From NCBI GenBank assembly GCA_009859145.1, contig VRVR01000003.1:372001-436000 (forward strand): a stretch of DNA of 64,000 nt, given 5' to 3'. Numbering within the stretch: the stretch's first letter is position 1; each line of letters begins with the position of its first letter. The stretch comes from Andalucia godoyi. Taxonomy: Eukaryota > Discoba > Jakobea > Jakobida > Andaluciidae. The notes under the pieces are model-generated. The model was not told the origin of the DNA. It worked only from the letters and a program-made list of their open reading frames with translations, and searched no databases. Position numbers and translations under genes: made by a program. Positions 11,101-21,109 of this stretch are shown here, piece by piece.

Positions 11101-14100
11101 CTGCCGAAGCAACACAGGCTCCAGGGCCGGGTCCAAAACTTCACCAACATTCTCTAACAAGCATGGCGTGCCGATGCGGATGCAATTCTCGAGAGTTTGC
11201 AAGAATTTGCCGTCTGTGAGCTTGATGACCTTCAGGCCATTTGCACGTTCCAGATTCTTGATCCACGCATTTGCTTGGCCTTGCGGGTCGATCATAAGCG
11301 GCCAGCGACGGCCTCTTGTGACCAACATTCCGTTTTCCACCGAGAACGCATCAGCAGGAAGACCCTTCAGATTCCAGTCTCGGACGACCACCGGATCGCC
11401 GACCTTTCTGTCTAGCGAGAAATCGCTGGAAACCGGAAGCCGAATGGCTGCTGAAGATGAGATTCCTGGAATTTCCAGTGAATTGGCGCCACGTTGGGCT
11501 TCGTCCATCCACTCATGCGTGAGTTGGTTGCGGTACGACGCTGTAAAAGGCCCAAGATACGCAACTGAACCAGCAGCTAGCAGCATGTTGCCAACCAAAT
11601 TTGCTCGATCCTGATCGAGCTGTCGAACCGTAGCATCCCAACGCAAGCGCTCGTCTGCAAGACCGAGAACCAGCTTGTTTGCTCGTTCAAGGCGAACTTC
11701 TGTCAGTCGCATTTCGTCTTCCAGGCGTTTCTTCTCCGCTTGTTTGCCAGAAAACAATTCTTGAAGTTGGCGAACACGCGCTTCTACTTCTGCAAGCGCC
11801 GCTTGCTTGGTCGCCAACTGGTCCTGGGCAGCCTTCAATTTGATATTTGCAGCAGCAAGTGCTTCTTTCTTTGGCTCTACGGTCTTGGCAACTTCCGCAT
11901 ATGTATTGATTGCGTGCGCCCACAAGCACAGTGAGCGGGCAGCACGGGAAACCTTTGCAACCTTTTCCGGATCAAAATCAGGATCTTGGATATACTTGGC
12001 TAACTTCTTCAGAGTCGCACTCTGAATATTGTCCTTGTCGAAGTCAACGAGCGACTTCAGGAAGCCCGTATCTGCGAGGAGAGATGTCGCGCTCTTCCAT
12101 TCCGGTTTCACCCCCTTCAAAATACACACTGCTTCCATCACAGTCTGAACCAGCGGCGGGGGGGTCTTGAAGGACTTGATTTCCGTGATGTCCTGCTTAT
12201 TCAAGGAGTTCAGTGCCTCAACGGCCGCAAAATATGCAGGCATGGCCTTGTCAAGGTCCTTCTGGCAGTCGTCCTTTAGCGCCTGGGTATCTGTCATAAT
12301 GACTTTGCAGTCGGCCTCCTCCTTCTGACAGTTTGTCTTCACTTCTGCAGCCTCCTTTTGATCTGCAGTCAGTCGGACAAGCAACTCGGCAGTCTCCTTT
12401 GCGGATTTTTCCAAAACAGGTTGCATACGCTTGAGATCGACTTTCATCTGCTCGACGACATCGTTCGTTGACAGCAGCTTATCCAAACCAGTCTTCAAGC
12501 GAACCAACTTCTGAGAAACCTTTTCGCGCTGCTCGTCAAGCATGGACAGGTACAGCTGCAGGAGTTCCAGATACGACGTGGGTGTCGTGTAGTTGTATCG
12601 GCGAAGTTCTTCAAAGTACTTCTTCGAGCCCTTCGATACTGATGAGTGCACATACACGCACATTCGGCAGATACCGTCATTGACTTGGACCGATCCGAGA
12701 TCCACCGATCCGAGGAACCGCTTCGCAACCGAGTACAATGCGTCCGCAGGCCATTCATTGTACCAATCAATGGTACAATTATTCACTAATGCCGGGAACA
12801 TACGAAGCCGCGTACGGAAAGCATCGCCAACAGGAGACATCGACAACACAATGTGCAGATTCTCCCGAACTAGATACACGAAGTGTGCGAATATGACGTC
12901 TCTCGTTTCCATCTTTCCGGCAGCGCGCACTTTTGGTTGGACAGACGAAATGATTCGTTCAAAATCCTCGGGAGCAAAGAGATTGGGCACCTCGCCCGTA
13001 TTAAGAATGCTGTTGATGTCCTCGAGGAACGACTCTTTGACGATTTGCGTGTCAGAAAACAAGAATACAATCGGATTGTCCCCGCAACCAGCATCGAGAA
13101 GCAGTCTTTTCAAGTCTTCTCGGAACTCGTTCTTTCCATAGTTCTTCGCAATTTCAATTGAAAAACACTTGAAATTTGCAACGAACGCTGCAAGGCGAGT
13201 AAGGGACTGGCGACCAGAACCGCCAACACCGACCAGCAACGCATTACCGCGAGGCTGTCGCAGAATGCGACATATCCTCGCAATATGCTCAATGGCATCT
13301 CGGAAAAATACCAAGTTCATCTCCTTATTCATTTCGACAGTATACTCCTCTTGGTACTCCTTCAGAGCATCTTGCACCTTTTCCAGGTCAGTCAGCATCG
13401 AGTACTGTCTTTCTTCCTTTGTTCGTTGCATGAAATCACCGAAAAGAACATGATCAAACTGCTGAATATCCCAAGTCAAATTGAAGTTCTTGGCAATCAG
13501 AACTTTCAACGCCTCGTTGAACCACGTGCGATCCGTCTCATCAACCAAGCGATCGCGGAAAACACGGCAAGCTTCGTGAACCCACAATTTCACCATAGTC
13601 ACCTTATCCGGACAAAACTTCGGCGTGATTTGCAAGACTCCTTGGAAAACCTTCGAGAGATCACGCAGATTGAACGTGTAGTGGCTCTTAGAAGGCGTCG
13701 GCAACAAGTCCTCGCAAACTTTGAGGTACAGCGCCACAGACGCGTTGACCATCGGCATCACCAGACTCTGCACGTCGTTTGCAAAACCGGTAACGAACCC
13801 GCTGAGGATGGACGAAAAGATGCGGCTCATGGAGTCCTCGGAAAGCTGCGGGACCGACAAGATGTGGAAATGCCGCAGGAGTCGAGGTGTCACAGGATTA
13901 CGTCCTCCGCCGGGTGGGCCGCACGATGCGAGGAAAACAGTGTCTGAAACGTTCTTGAAGAAGAGCTTTTCACGATCATAAAGACCGCCGTGATCAATGA
14001 CCTGACGAAGCAATTCAATCGGAGGCTGTGCTCCATACTGCTCAAGTGCAGGCATGTTCAAATCGTCGACGAACACAACATTGTTCTTTCCTGCTGGAGC

Positions 14101-17100
14101 TCCAAGAAGATTCTTGCGCTTCTTCTCAAACTTGGACTCAAACAGATCTTGCAAGTTCTTGGAAGAGGTCTGTGCAGAAAAGTTCGTGTATACCGACACA
14201 TACTGCCCGGAAGGGTCATCCGCCCGAAGCGATTCGCGTAGGAAATCCTGAACGATAACCGTCTTACCAACACCCGTTACTCCTGTGATAAGAACATTCC
14301 GACCAGACCGGACCAAGGTGTCAAGCAAGAATCGCACACGAGTAGTGTCCACCGTTGGAACAAGAATGTTGAAGAACGGCATTTCCGGGAGATAGGTGAA
14401 GTCCTGCACTGTTGCTTTCCATGGGATGAAAGACCGCGTTTTCGCATCAATGCAATAGTCGTAGACAGAGCCCTCTGCGGGGAAGTCTGGACTGATCCCT
14501 CCAAGGCGTCCTCTCGTGAAGGATTCAAACTTGGTGCGCGAGGCATCATCCAAGGAGGCGCCAAGGGACCAGATGAAGGAAAAGCAAAAATAGCGGTTGA
14601 CGAGATCCTCCGCTTCAGACGAGGTCAATGCGTGCACGTCGAAGCCTTTCTCAGGCACAAGAAGAGACTCCATCAGTTTCATGCAAGACACGACAAGATT
14701 CTGGTCCACCGACGGAATGTACTCTTTGCAATTCTTTCGAATGAAATCCAGACCTGCCTCGCAATGCTTGTAGAAAAGAGCCTGCAGGATGGATCCGTAC
14801 CCCGGAATCTTTTCCTCCATCATGGAGGCCCACGTGCGGACAACGGGCTTCCAACCGCCCTCAAGGTACATGGGCTCAAGATACACCATGCCACAACGAG
14901 AAACCGTCGCCGGCGATGCAACAGACAAATCCTGCACTTCAAACATCATCGCTACGGTAGGAGGCAACTTGATGCGCTCGCCATTGACAAGGCACAACAT
15001 CTTATTGTCGTCAAGAACAGTGTTCATATTCTCGATCCACAGTGCATCCACAGGACCGTCAAAAACAATCCACTTGCGCTCGCTGCCCGTGTCACGAACG
15101 ACTTCTCTGGAAATAGAAGGAACCAGCCCGTCTGTCCATTCGTGCGACACATCATCAAATTCTCCATACAGCTCTCCCATGGTCAGCGACTTTGGATTCA
15201 GCAGGTACTTGCGCACCTTTTGGTACTTCTCTTCACCCAACCGTGCAGCAAGAGAGGTCAGCGCCGACTGGAGAGTGTTGCAAATTACAGACTTTCCGGA
15301 ACCGGTGGCACCGACCAACATGACTCCGTGACGGACACGCATGATTTCGTAGAGTTGGATTACTTTTCCCACGAAGGAATCCACAACCTGCAACTTCTTG
15401 TGTTTCATTTCGTCCTCAATCTGCACTTGCAACTCGCCGTAATCGATGTCGGGAATCGATACGCCTGGGAACAAATCCTGGATGATTGCCATGAACAGCA
15501 CCACGTCGTCTTGCAGGAATTTCGGAACGTTGGAATCACGCATGGCACGAATGAGAACAATATCCTCCGCCAAATCTGGTTCTGCACGCTTCAGTTGGCC
15601 CGCCATAACCAAAATGGACTTGACCGCACGCATTCCAAAATCATAGTGGTCCTGCTTACTTAGTTGCTCAGACGACAGTTTGAACAGCTGAACCATTTTC
15701 TGAGCAAGATCCTTTGCGCTCGAAAATCCTTCGGAAAACAACATAATTTCCGCAATCAACGCATAGTCTGGGATCATCATCGCCATTGGGCGGAAAAGGG
15801 CCTTCAAATTATCAGGAAGCTCTGTGCGGCCAGCATATCCAGGATTCATCGTGATGAACACACCAACATTGCTGTTCAGGGGCAATTCGCGGCCTTCAAA
15901 CAAGAATTTATCCGCCTTTCGAAGAATCGCCTGAATGATGGTCAACATCTGTTGCGCAATAACGGAGAGAACCTCAATATCAATGCGATTAAACTCGTCA
16001 AAACAAGCCCACGCACCCGCTTGGGCCAAACCGGAAAACATCCGACCCATCATCTTGTAATCTAGACCGTCGGAGCAGTTGAAAACAACACATTGTCGTG
16101 CAAGGCCCTTCGCCAAGTCCTTCACGGACTCTGTTTTTCCGGTGCCGGCAGGCCCTTGTGGGGCAGCGCCGAGACACAGATGCAGCGCACCGGTGCAAGT
16201 CAAATAACAGCGGTCAGTCAATGGAGTGATAACAAGACGGGGTTGATTTCCAAGGTACTCCCAGCCATATTCAAACGAGGCATTTGTCTGTCTAACCACG
16301 CAGGTATCCTTTGTCGGGTCCCAATAGTATCGCAGCTGCATTGCCCATTCAAAATCATTGACGGACGAGCACATCTTCTTGACCATTCTGTCCACGACAT
16401 CGCGACAATGCACGTCCAGCACAATAAGCGCCCCCATTGCTGCGCGCTCCAACTTCGTCAACTTGCCGCGCACCAAGCCGACCATTTTGTCCAATTGCTG
16501 TATGTAGAACTCGTAGTACGATTTGAGAGCCCGTGGGTTCTCACCAGACTCAACCTTCTCGAGAGCCTCCGTAACTTCCCTCGTCCACATGATTTGGTCA
16601 ACGGAGAGCACGGACTGTGCAGGAAACTCGAAGAACCATTCCTCTCTCGACATCTGAGCGTACGACGCAATCGCTTCCTTGGTGTGCGAATACAGGGACA
16701 TTTTCATCATGTTCTCCACAGACAAAAGCCAATTTTCGACATTTCCCTCTGCAATGACTGCGTTTGTGAAAGGAACCACTTCGGTTTCTGCAGATTTCAT
16801 GGAGACGATCTCATCGGATTCATCACTTCTGAAACCCAGTTCCTTGATGCTGTCAAAGCATTTGGTTAAGTGAGGCTGGACAGCACGCGGTTCTCTTGTT
16901 TGAGACAAGATTTCAAGCAGCTCGTCATTCGACAAGAAATAGAAACGCGGAAATGCGGCTCGCTTGGTTTCTAGATAGTCCTCAAGACTCTTTTGAACTT
17001 CCTCAAGCACCTTGTTCGCATTCCGGAAGAGTTCGAGGGTTCGCGGAGCGGCGGCAATACCAAGCACGTTTGGCTTCGCATGAGTTCGTCTCATGATGTC

Positions 17101-20100
17101 CTTCCACTCCTTGTCCACTGCCTTGAACTTCATGCTTTCCGAAGGAAGCTGACGTTGGATATCTTCCGAGGAGAAGATGAATTCCAGATACATCCAATTT
17201 CTTTGGCAGGTGAGCCACTCATCAAGAACCTCCTGAAGAAGGCGGAGTTTCGACTCCCACTCTTCCACACTTTCCTTGATACCCACAACAAACCGAGACG
17301 CCATCATGGTTTGCAATGTCACCTGATTATCTTCCAAAAGCTGCATGACTTCATCCACAGCGCCGATGATAAAAATATCTTTCTGTTCCCGGTGGTTTTT
17401 CACAAGGAATTCGGTCACATCCCACCCCTCTCGGATCTTGTTCAATGTCGCCTCCAGCGAATACTCGCCGGATGCAACCGCAGAGACTTCGGATATGATC
17501 TCGCGATGCTCAATCACCCCGTATGAGAACAACAGTTCCAGCGAGAAATCCATGTCTGGAGAGTACGGTCTGCCAAGAGACTCGAAAATCCGGGTCCAGT
17601 GACGAGGTCGTATGGCAGGATTTCCCAATTCAAGAACAACCGGCATGTAGCTCTTCCATTCCTCGCACAATTTGTAGAACCTCTCCGAAACACCATCCTG
17701 CAACTTCTTCTGCAGAGAAAAAGCATCTTTGAAATAGACTGCAACCTCCTTGTTCATTTCTTCGACATTCATTCCGACAAACTTCGGATTTGACTTCCAG
17801 GATTCCGTCATGTTGAGGAAGTCGTTGAGCTTCTGCCAAAGCTCCAACTTGGAGGTGTACTGCTTGTCTACAGCACTCAAGTTCTCCCAGGACGTAGTGG
17901 CCAGGTTGAACAACTTCTGGTACGACGTTAGTTGGAGAGTCTTTTCCTTGAGAGCGTCAACGGTCGCCTTCACCGTTGAAAGCCGTTCAAGAACATGGAC
18001 AGGATCCGCCATTGGATCGACGTAGTCTCCGGAACGAAGCTGCGAGACCATCGACAATAGTTCTTCGTTGATGGCTTCGATGGTCTTGTCCATCGTGACA
18101 GCCATGGCGGACATCGACTGCTGTTGGTGATCTTGGGCACCTTGCAGCGCTGTTTGGAAATCGTGCTGCACGGTCTGCAAATCGTCATGCTTCACCTGAT
18201 CCTCTGTAGGAATCTTGACATCAAACAAGGCGAGCAACTCGTACATCTTGTCGACATCCCCGGCCACATTGAGCAACTTCCACGACTCCTCTTTGATTCT
18301 GTGCAAGTGTTCAACATGAGCAGCAAATCCGTGCAATTTGTCCGGGCGATCTTCAAGAACGCGAATACGCTGGGAAAACTCATCCAGAACAAATCTGCAT
18401 TTGTCACGCGCGGAAACGAGAAGGACACTCTTCATGCTTTCAAGGACATCCGCAAGCTGTGGAAGCAGTGTATTCTTGAGTCGTTTCGAATCCACAAAGA
18501 TGTTCCCAACTTCTGCTTGCGTCTTCATTTCACGCTCGACAGCTGAGATTGCCTTCTTCATCTCTATCAGATCCGTGCGGAACTCTTCAATGGAACGATC
18601 TCCAGAGCGATAGTCTTCCAGACTCCACTTTGCTGAAAAGGAGTGCCATTGGTGAAACTCTTCAAGGGAGACGGCGTACTCCATTGCAGTCTTGAAGTCG
18701 GACGTGAGAATATTTTCGCAATCGGATCGCAAATGCTGATACTCTTCCGAAGCCCGGACAACAGATGCAATAAACCATGTCGAAGGCGAACGTCCTCCAA
18801 AGTATTGCTTGAAGGATCGCATGTACAACACTCGAGCAACGGAGTTGACGGCTGTCACCATTTCATCAAAGGTCTTGCGGAACATTTCCAGTAAATCGGA
18901 TTCACCAGGACTAAGATCCACCTTCTTTCGGTCACCAAAAATCGCATTCACATGGAAGAGCAGTTTCTTCTTATCCGATGGCTGCAAGTTCGACAAGAAC
19001 TCCTTCAGAATATTCATGGCCAGCTGAATAAGGTTCTCCACTACCATGTAGTCCACAAGTCGCACAAAATCGCCAAGCATCTTCGCTTCTGCCTGAGCCC
19101 TCTTCACGGCCTTGATCTTTTCCTGCTCCTCTTGCTGCATTTCCGTCATAGACTTCGCGCGCTTTGCGGTGCTTTGCAACCCTGCTGATTGACCGTTCTC
19201 GGCCGCCAGCAGTGTTTCGAGATCATCCTCTGCATCCAATTCTGGTGCACGAGCTCTGCTGACAACATTCTCACAGAGCTTCACCAGCAGCTCCTCGATC
19301 TTGTCAATCGTGGTTTCAAATGCTTTGGTCGCAGAGGTCCGCTGCTGTGCTTGGGTTTCCAGGAACCCGTCAGGAGACTGCGTGGACTTCTGTCCATCTC
19401 CAATAAAATGAAACAATTTGATGGACCGAAGATCGACAGCCAATTTGTGAATTTCCGTGAACGTCAAGACAAACGTCGATTTGGCAACAAAAAACTTTGC
19501 TGCGAGGCGAGAACGAGTAAGGCAGTAGAGTTTGTACCGAACATTCTTCCTCCAAGTTGAAAACGACTTTCCGATCAAGAAATACTTGTAGAAACGAATG
19601 TTTGTAAGGGCGTTGAAGATCGACGACTGACGGACCCATTCAGAAAGAGAAAAGAATTCTGCGGGCTCATCTGGTCGGATGTGAACCACGCCGGATGCTG
19701 ACATGGTGAAGTGTTCTGCATCGGTCTCGTCTTTGGAAACAACCACCAAATCATATGGTCTGAAGTTATCCCCGGTATTAGCTCTATTCAAGTAAACGAA
19801 TTTCACAACTGCATCCTTTCCAGCGTTGGAGAAATACTGCACAGCGTCGTCGCCAGTGTGAAGAGTCTCCAGGACTGCATCTTCGGAAGGCAACGCAGAA
19901 CGCTTGAACGTGGACGGTGATCCACTGGAAGATGTACCGGCGTTCAAAATTCTTTCAGCCTCCGTCGAGACCGAACTATTTCTGTCACCCAGGAAGGCTT
20001 CCTTCAGAAACGACGTTCTGGTGTTGCGAGAAGCCAGAAAACTGGAGCTGACATCTGAGCTGTGCATAGACCCAAGTCGAAAATGCTTCGAGGTGGTATT

Positions 20101-20451
20101 TCGAACAGGTGGGAGATCCTTTTGTGTCAGTGAGCGACTACCAACAAACTTCTCATTTCCATGATCAGGAGTATCTTCATTGTCGTGACTATCATCACGA
20201 TCATCATCGCTTATTTGCACGGCTGTGCGTTTTGCCGGGGCATTCGCATGCTGGTATGCAGCATTTTTGGACGAGGAAAGCACGGTTGATGTTTTCATGT
20301 CCGGAACATCAAATGCAGCGATGCTGTTTGCATCAATGGTGTATAAACTGTCGACATCTCCAAGACGCGCATCGACATCAATGGGTGGCAATCGGTGAGG
20401 CTTCAGATGGCTACTGCGGCCTTTTGACGATTGCTTCTTTCGAGAACTCAT
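8107..20451 (-). CDS. Axonemal dynein heavy chain, single-headed inner-arm type (DNAH3/7/12-like)
   Basis: This is the motor subunit of an inner dynein arm, which slides axonemal doublets using ATP. All four nucleotide-binding AAA loops are present: AAA1 GPAGTGKTE (about residue 1434) followed by FNCSDGLDYKMMGR, AAA2 GATGSGKS (about 1714), AAA3 GVTGVGKT (about 2055) and AAA4 GVGGSGRQS (about 2407). The stalk coiled coil and microtubule-binding domain come next (FLKSLVDFDKDNIQSATLKK near 2800). The C-terminus has the STTGQSTNFV motif typical of the DNAH3/7/12 clade. Length 4114 aa fits the family (about 4000-4500). The roughly 300 N-terminal residues are Ser-rich and poorly conserved. The gene is one continuous 12.3 kb exon starting at the only suitable ATG. 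Confidence 0.95.
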   Translation of the reverse strand: MSSRKKQSSKGRSSHLKPHRLPPIDVDARLGDVDSLYTIDANSIAAFDVPDMKTSTVLSSSKNAAYQHANAPAKRTAVQISDDDRDDSHDNEDTPDHGNEKFVGSRSLTQKDLPPVRNTTSKHFRLGSMHSSDVSSSFLASRNTRTSFLKEAFLGDRNSSVSTEAERILNAGTSSSGSPSTFKRSALPSEDAVLETLHTGDDAVQYFSNAGKDAVVKFVYLNRANTGDNFRPYDLVVVSKDETDAEHFTMSASGVVHIRPDEPAEFFSLSEWVRQSSIFNALTNIRFYKYFLIGKSFSTWRKNVRYKLYCLTRSRLAAKFFVAKSTFVLTFTEIHKLAVDLRSIKLFHFIGDGQKSTQSPDGFLETQAQQRTSATKAFETTIDKIEELLVKLCENVVSRARAPELDAEDDLETLLAAENGQSAGLQSTAKRAKSMTEMQQEEQEKIKAVKRAQAEAKMLGDFVRLVDYMVVENLIQLAMNILKEFLSNLQPSDKKKLLFHVNAIFGDRKKVDLSPGESDLLEMFRKTFDEMVTAVNSVARVLYMRSFKQYFGGRSPSTWFIASVVRASEEYQHLRSDCENILTSDFKTAMEYAVSLEEFHQWHSFSAKWSLEDYRSGDRSIEEFRTDLIEMKKAISAVEREMKTQAEVGNIFVDSKRLKNTLLPQLADVLESMKSVLLVSARDKCRFVLDEFSQRIRVLEDRPDKLHGFAAHVEHLHRIKEESWKLLNVAGDVDKMYELLALFDVKIPTEDQVKHDDLQTVQHDFQTALQGAQDHQQQSMSAMAVTMDKTIEAINEELLSMVSQLRSGDYVDPMADPVHVLERLSTVKATVDALKEKTLQLTSYQKLFNLATTSWENLSAVDKQYTSKLELWQKLNDFLNMTESWKSNPKFVGMNVEEMNKEVAVYFKDAFSLQKKLQDGVSERFYKLCEEWKSYMPVVLELGNPAIRPRHWTRIFESLGRPYSPDMDFSLELLFSYGVIEHREIISEVSAVASGEYSLEATLNKIREGWDVTEFLVKNHREQKDIFIIGAVDEVMQLLEDNQVTLQTMMASRFVVGIKESVEEWESKLRLLQEVLDEWLTCQRNWMYLEFIFSSEDIQRQLPSESMKFKAVDKEWKDIMRRTHAKPNVLGIAAAPRTLELFRNANKVLEEVQKSLEDYLETKRAAFPRFYFLSNDELLEILSQTREPRAVQPHLTKCFDSIKELGFRSDESDEIVSMKSAETEVVPFTNAVIAEGNVENWLLSVENMMKMSLYSHTKEAIASYAQMSREEWFFEFPAQSVLSVDQIMWTREVTEALEKVESGENPRALKSYYEFYIQQLDKMVGLVRGKLTKLERAAMGALIVLDVHCRDVVDRMVKKMCSSVNDFEWAMQLRYYWDPTKDTCVVRQTNASFEYGWEYLGNQPRLVITPLTDRCYLTCTGALHLCLGAAPQGPAGTGKTESVKDLAKGLARQCVVFNCSDGLDYKMMGRMFSGLAQAGAWACFDEFNRIDIEVLSVIAQQMLTIIQAILRKADKFLFEGRELPLNSNVGVFITMNPGYAGRTELPDNLKALFRPMAMMIPDYALIAEIMLFSEGFSSAKDLAQKMVQLFKLSSEQLSKQDHYDFGMRAVKSILVMAGQLKRAEPDLAEDIVLIRAMRDSNVPKFLQDDVVLFMAIIQDLFPGVSIPDIDYGELQVQIEDEMKHKKLQVVDSFVGKVIQLYEIMRVRHGVMLVGATGSGKSVICNTLQSALTSLAARLGEEKYQKVRKYLLNPKSLTMGELYGEFDDVSHEWTDGLVPSISREVVRDTGSERKWIVFDGPVDALWIENMNTVLDDNKMLCLVNGERIKLPPTVAMMFEVQDLSVASPATVSRCGMVYLEPMYLEGGWKPVVRTWASMMEEKIPGYGSILQALFYKHCEAGLDFIRKNCKEYIPSVDQNLVVSCMKLMESLLVPEKGFDVHALTSSEAEDLVNRYFCFSFIWSLGASLDDASRTKFESFTRGRLGGISPDFPAEGSVYDYCIDAKTRSFIPWKATVQDFTYLPEMPFFNILVPTVDTTRVRFLLDTLVRSGRNVLITGVTGVGKTVIVQDFLRESLRADDPSGQYVSVYTNFSAQTSSKNLQDLFESKFEKKRKNLLGAPAGKNNVVFVDDLNMPALEQYGAQPPIELLRQVIDHGGLYDREKLFFKNVSDTVFLASCGPPGGGRNPVTPRLLRHFHILSVPQLSEDSMSRIFSSILSGFVTGFANDVQSLVMPMVNASVALYLKVCEDLLPTPSKSHYTFNLRDLSKVFQGVLQITPKFCPDKVTMVKLWVHEACRVFRDRLVDETDRTWFNEALKVLIAKNFNLTWDIQQFDHVLFGDFMQRTKEERQYSMLTDLEKVQDALKEYQEEYTVEMNKEMNLVFFRDAIEHIARICRILRQPRGNALLVGVGGSGRQSLTRLAAFVANFKCFSIEIAKNYGKNEFREDLKRLLLDAGCGDNPIVFLFSDTQIVKESFLEDINSILNTGEVPNLFAPEDFERIISSVQPKVRAAGKMETRDVIFAHFVYLVRENLHIVLSMSPVGDAFRTRLRMFPALVNNCTIDWYNEWPADALYSVAKRFLGSVDLGSVQVNDGICRMCVYVHSSVSKGSKKYFEELRRYNYTTPTSYLELLQLYLSMLDEQREKVSQKLVRLKTGLDKLLSTNDVVEQMKVDLKRMQPVLEKSAKETAELLVRLTADQKEAAEVKTNCQKEEADCKVIMTDTQALKDDCQKDLDKAMPAYFAAVEALNSLNKQDITEIKSFKTPPPLVQTVMEAVCILKGVKPEWKSATSLLADTGFLKSLVDFDKDNIQSATLKKLAKYIQDPDFDPEKVAKVSRAARSLCLWAHAINTYAEVAKTVEPKKEALAAANIKLKAAQDQLATKQAALAEVEARVRQLQELFSGKQAEKKRLEDEMRLTEVRLERANKLVLGLADERLRWDATVRQLDQDRANLVGNMLLAAGSVAYLGPFTASYRNQLTHEWMDEAQRGANSLEIPGISSSAAIRLPVSSDFSLDRKVGDPVVVRDWNLKGLPADAFSVENGMLVTRGRRWPLMIDPQGQANAWIKNLERANGLKVIKLTDGKFLQTLENCIRIGTPCLLENVGEVLDPALEPVLLRQTFKRGGQLLIRLGDTDVPYSPLFKFYITTKLPNPHYLPEVCIKVTVINFTVTLRGLEDQLLAHVVQFERPELEQQKDKLVLQIADGQRQLQDIESKILSLLANSSGDILEDEVLINTLAASKKTSGEINRGVVEAEETAKKINEAREGYRAVARRGSILYFVVADMSSVDPMYQNSLPYFANLFQLCLRNSEKSTELPVRIDTLLKYSVEYVYRNVCRGLFEKDKLIFATMITVQIMRNDGRITEDEWTFFLRGPEPTYQPSAENPYKSWLPDAVWRNVCALSRISSALKDLEQSFLTNPVAWRHFFECESPQLAEMPSPYDSGGVLLTPWLRLLILKATRDEKVIFGFSRMVGEILGKQFTESPPFDLVGAFKDSSTTTPIIFVLSPGADPAAIFLNFARELGYSDRLRMLSLGQGQGPIAERLIEQGMKRGEWVCLQNCHLAASWMPALERILEQMSHAEGSSIHPDFRLWLTSMPSPKFPVPVLQLGIKLTNEPPKGLKANIRRSFADLQESDYDLHHTIGLADEQISSKRRVWRKLLFGLAFFHAVIQERRKFGPLGWNIPYDWNDSDFAASVKSLRNLIEENAQTPWEALRYIIGVINYGGRVTDFLDLRCLQSILSNIFASAVVESDGYRFTTDDRYYAPADAIDLEGVREYLGALPAFEDPAVFGLHENASITFQLKETSYMTTTIIAMQPRASGTTGGKTTDQIAFEVADDILTRLPDLIDTTDPAKVHPTSFSKDELTGAPSSLTTVLAQEVDHFNRLLSIMKRSLTELKKAIRGIVVMSDDLEDMYRCFLFQKVPPKWAANAFPSLKSLGAWTKDLLQRIDFLRSWVTNGVPSVFWISGFYFPQGFLTAVLQQHARKYRIPIDTLRFQVTIEGSSEFSKLKAGKDGVVINGLFLEAGSWDPITGSLRDALPAENVSVMPAIHLLPVVNYTAPQGYYACPCYKIATRAGLLSTTGQSTNFVCMMDLPVSGRADTFILRATALLTQPES

Positions 20452-21109
20452 TCTTTTTCCAACTATTTTTTTTTTAAATAAAAAAAGTAGAATAACAAAA
20501 CAATGACAAAAAAATGCAAACTGTTGTCAGAGGATGTTGTTTTTCTCTTCGATAAAATTGATGAAAAATTCTTTATTAACAAAAATATCAAGAAGTTACC
20601 TGGAATTTCGAGAGTGAAACATGATGATGAAAAGACAAGAAGGGAAAGGGGGCTTCGGAAAAAAAAACCAAACGGACTCGGACTGACAAAATTGCGTGAC
20701 TCCCTGACACACACGACCCGTCCCCTGCTTTTCCTAGTGCTTACAACCGCCACGAGAAACGACTGTAAACAGGTTTTTTTTATTATTAAAAAAAACGCCG
20801 TCGATGATCGATCCCTTTTTGTGGTCGGACATCGGGGCACAATGTTCCTATGGGCTCGGAAGTCCTAGACGTTCTGTACGAAAACACTGCATTTGCGATC
20901 AGGCATTATTTACCCATACGTATATGCCCTAAATCTCTTCATAGTCTTTTCGTCTTCTTCTTTGGTTCATTGCAGGGGTTGCTGACGAACGCTCCGCGGG
21001 GTTTTCTGAGTAACATTTTGTGGTTCACGTATAACCGCAGGATTTCTTCCTCGTCGCTGAGATAAAGACCGGTTCGTTTGACGCAATCGAAGGAGGACGG
21101 CACTGACAA
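20452..21109. promoter_or_regulatory. Divergent promoter region, dynein / ArfGAP
   Basis: 658 bases between two genes transcribed away from each other, with several A/T homopolymer tracts. No gene-like frame or known site is seen. The promoter role is inferred from orientation. Confidence 0.4.

Noticed and set aside
12750-12785. Short inverted repeat around TTGTACCA...TGGTACAA
   Set aside because: It lies within conserved dynein coding sequence and is short enough to be chance.
8288-20477. Many 60-340 codon frames antisense or out of frame within the dynein gene
   Set aside because: They lie opposite or inside a long conserved coding region and show no independent motifs; typical shadows of a GC-balanced long exon.
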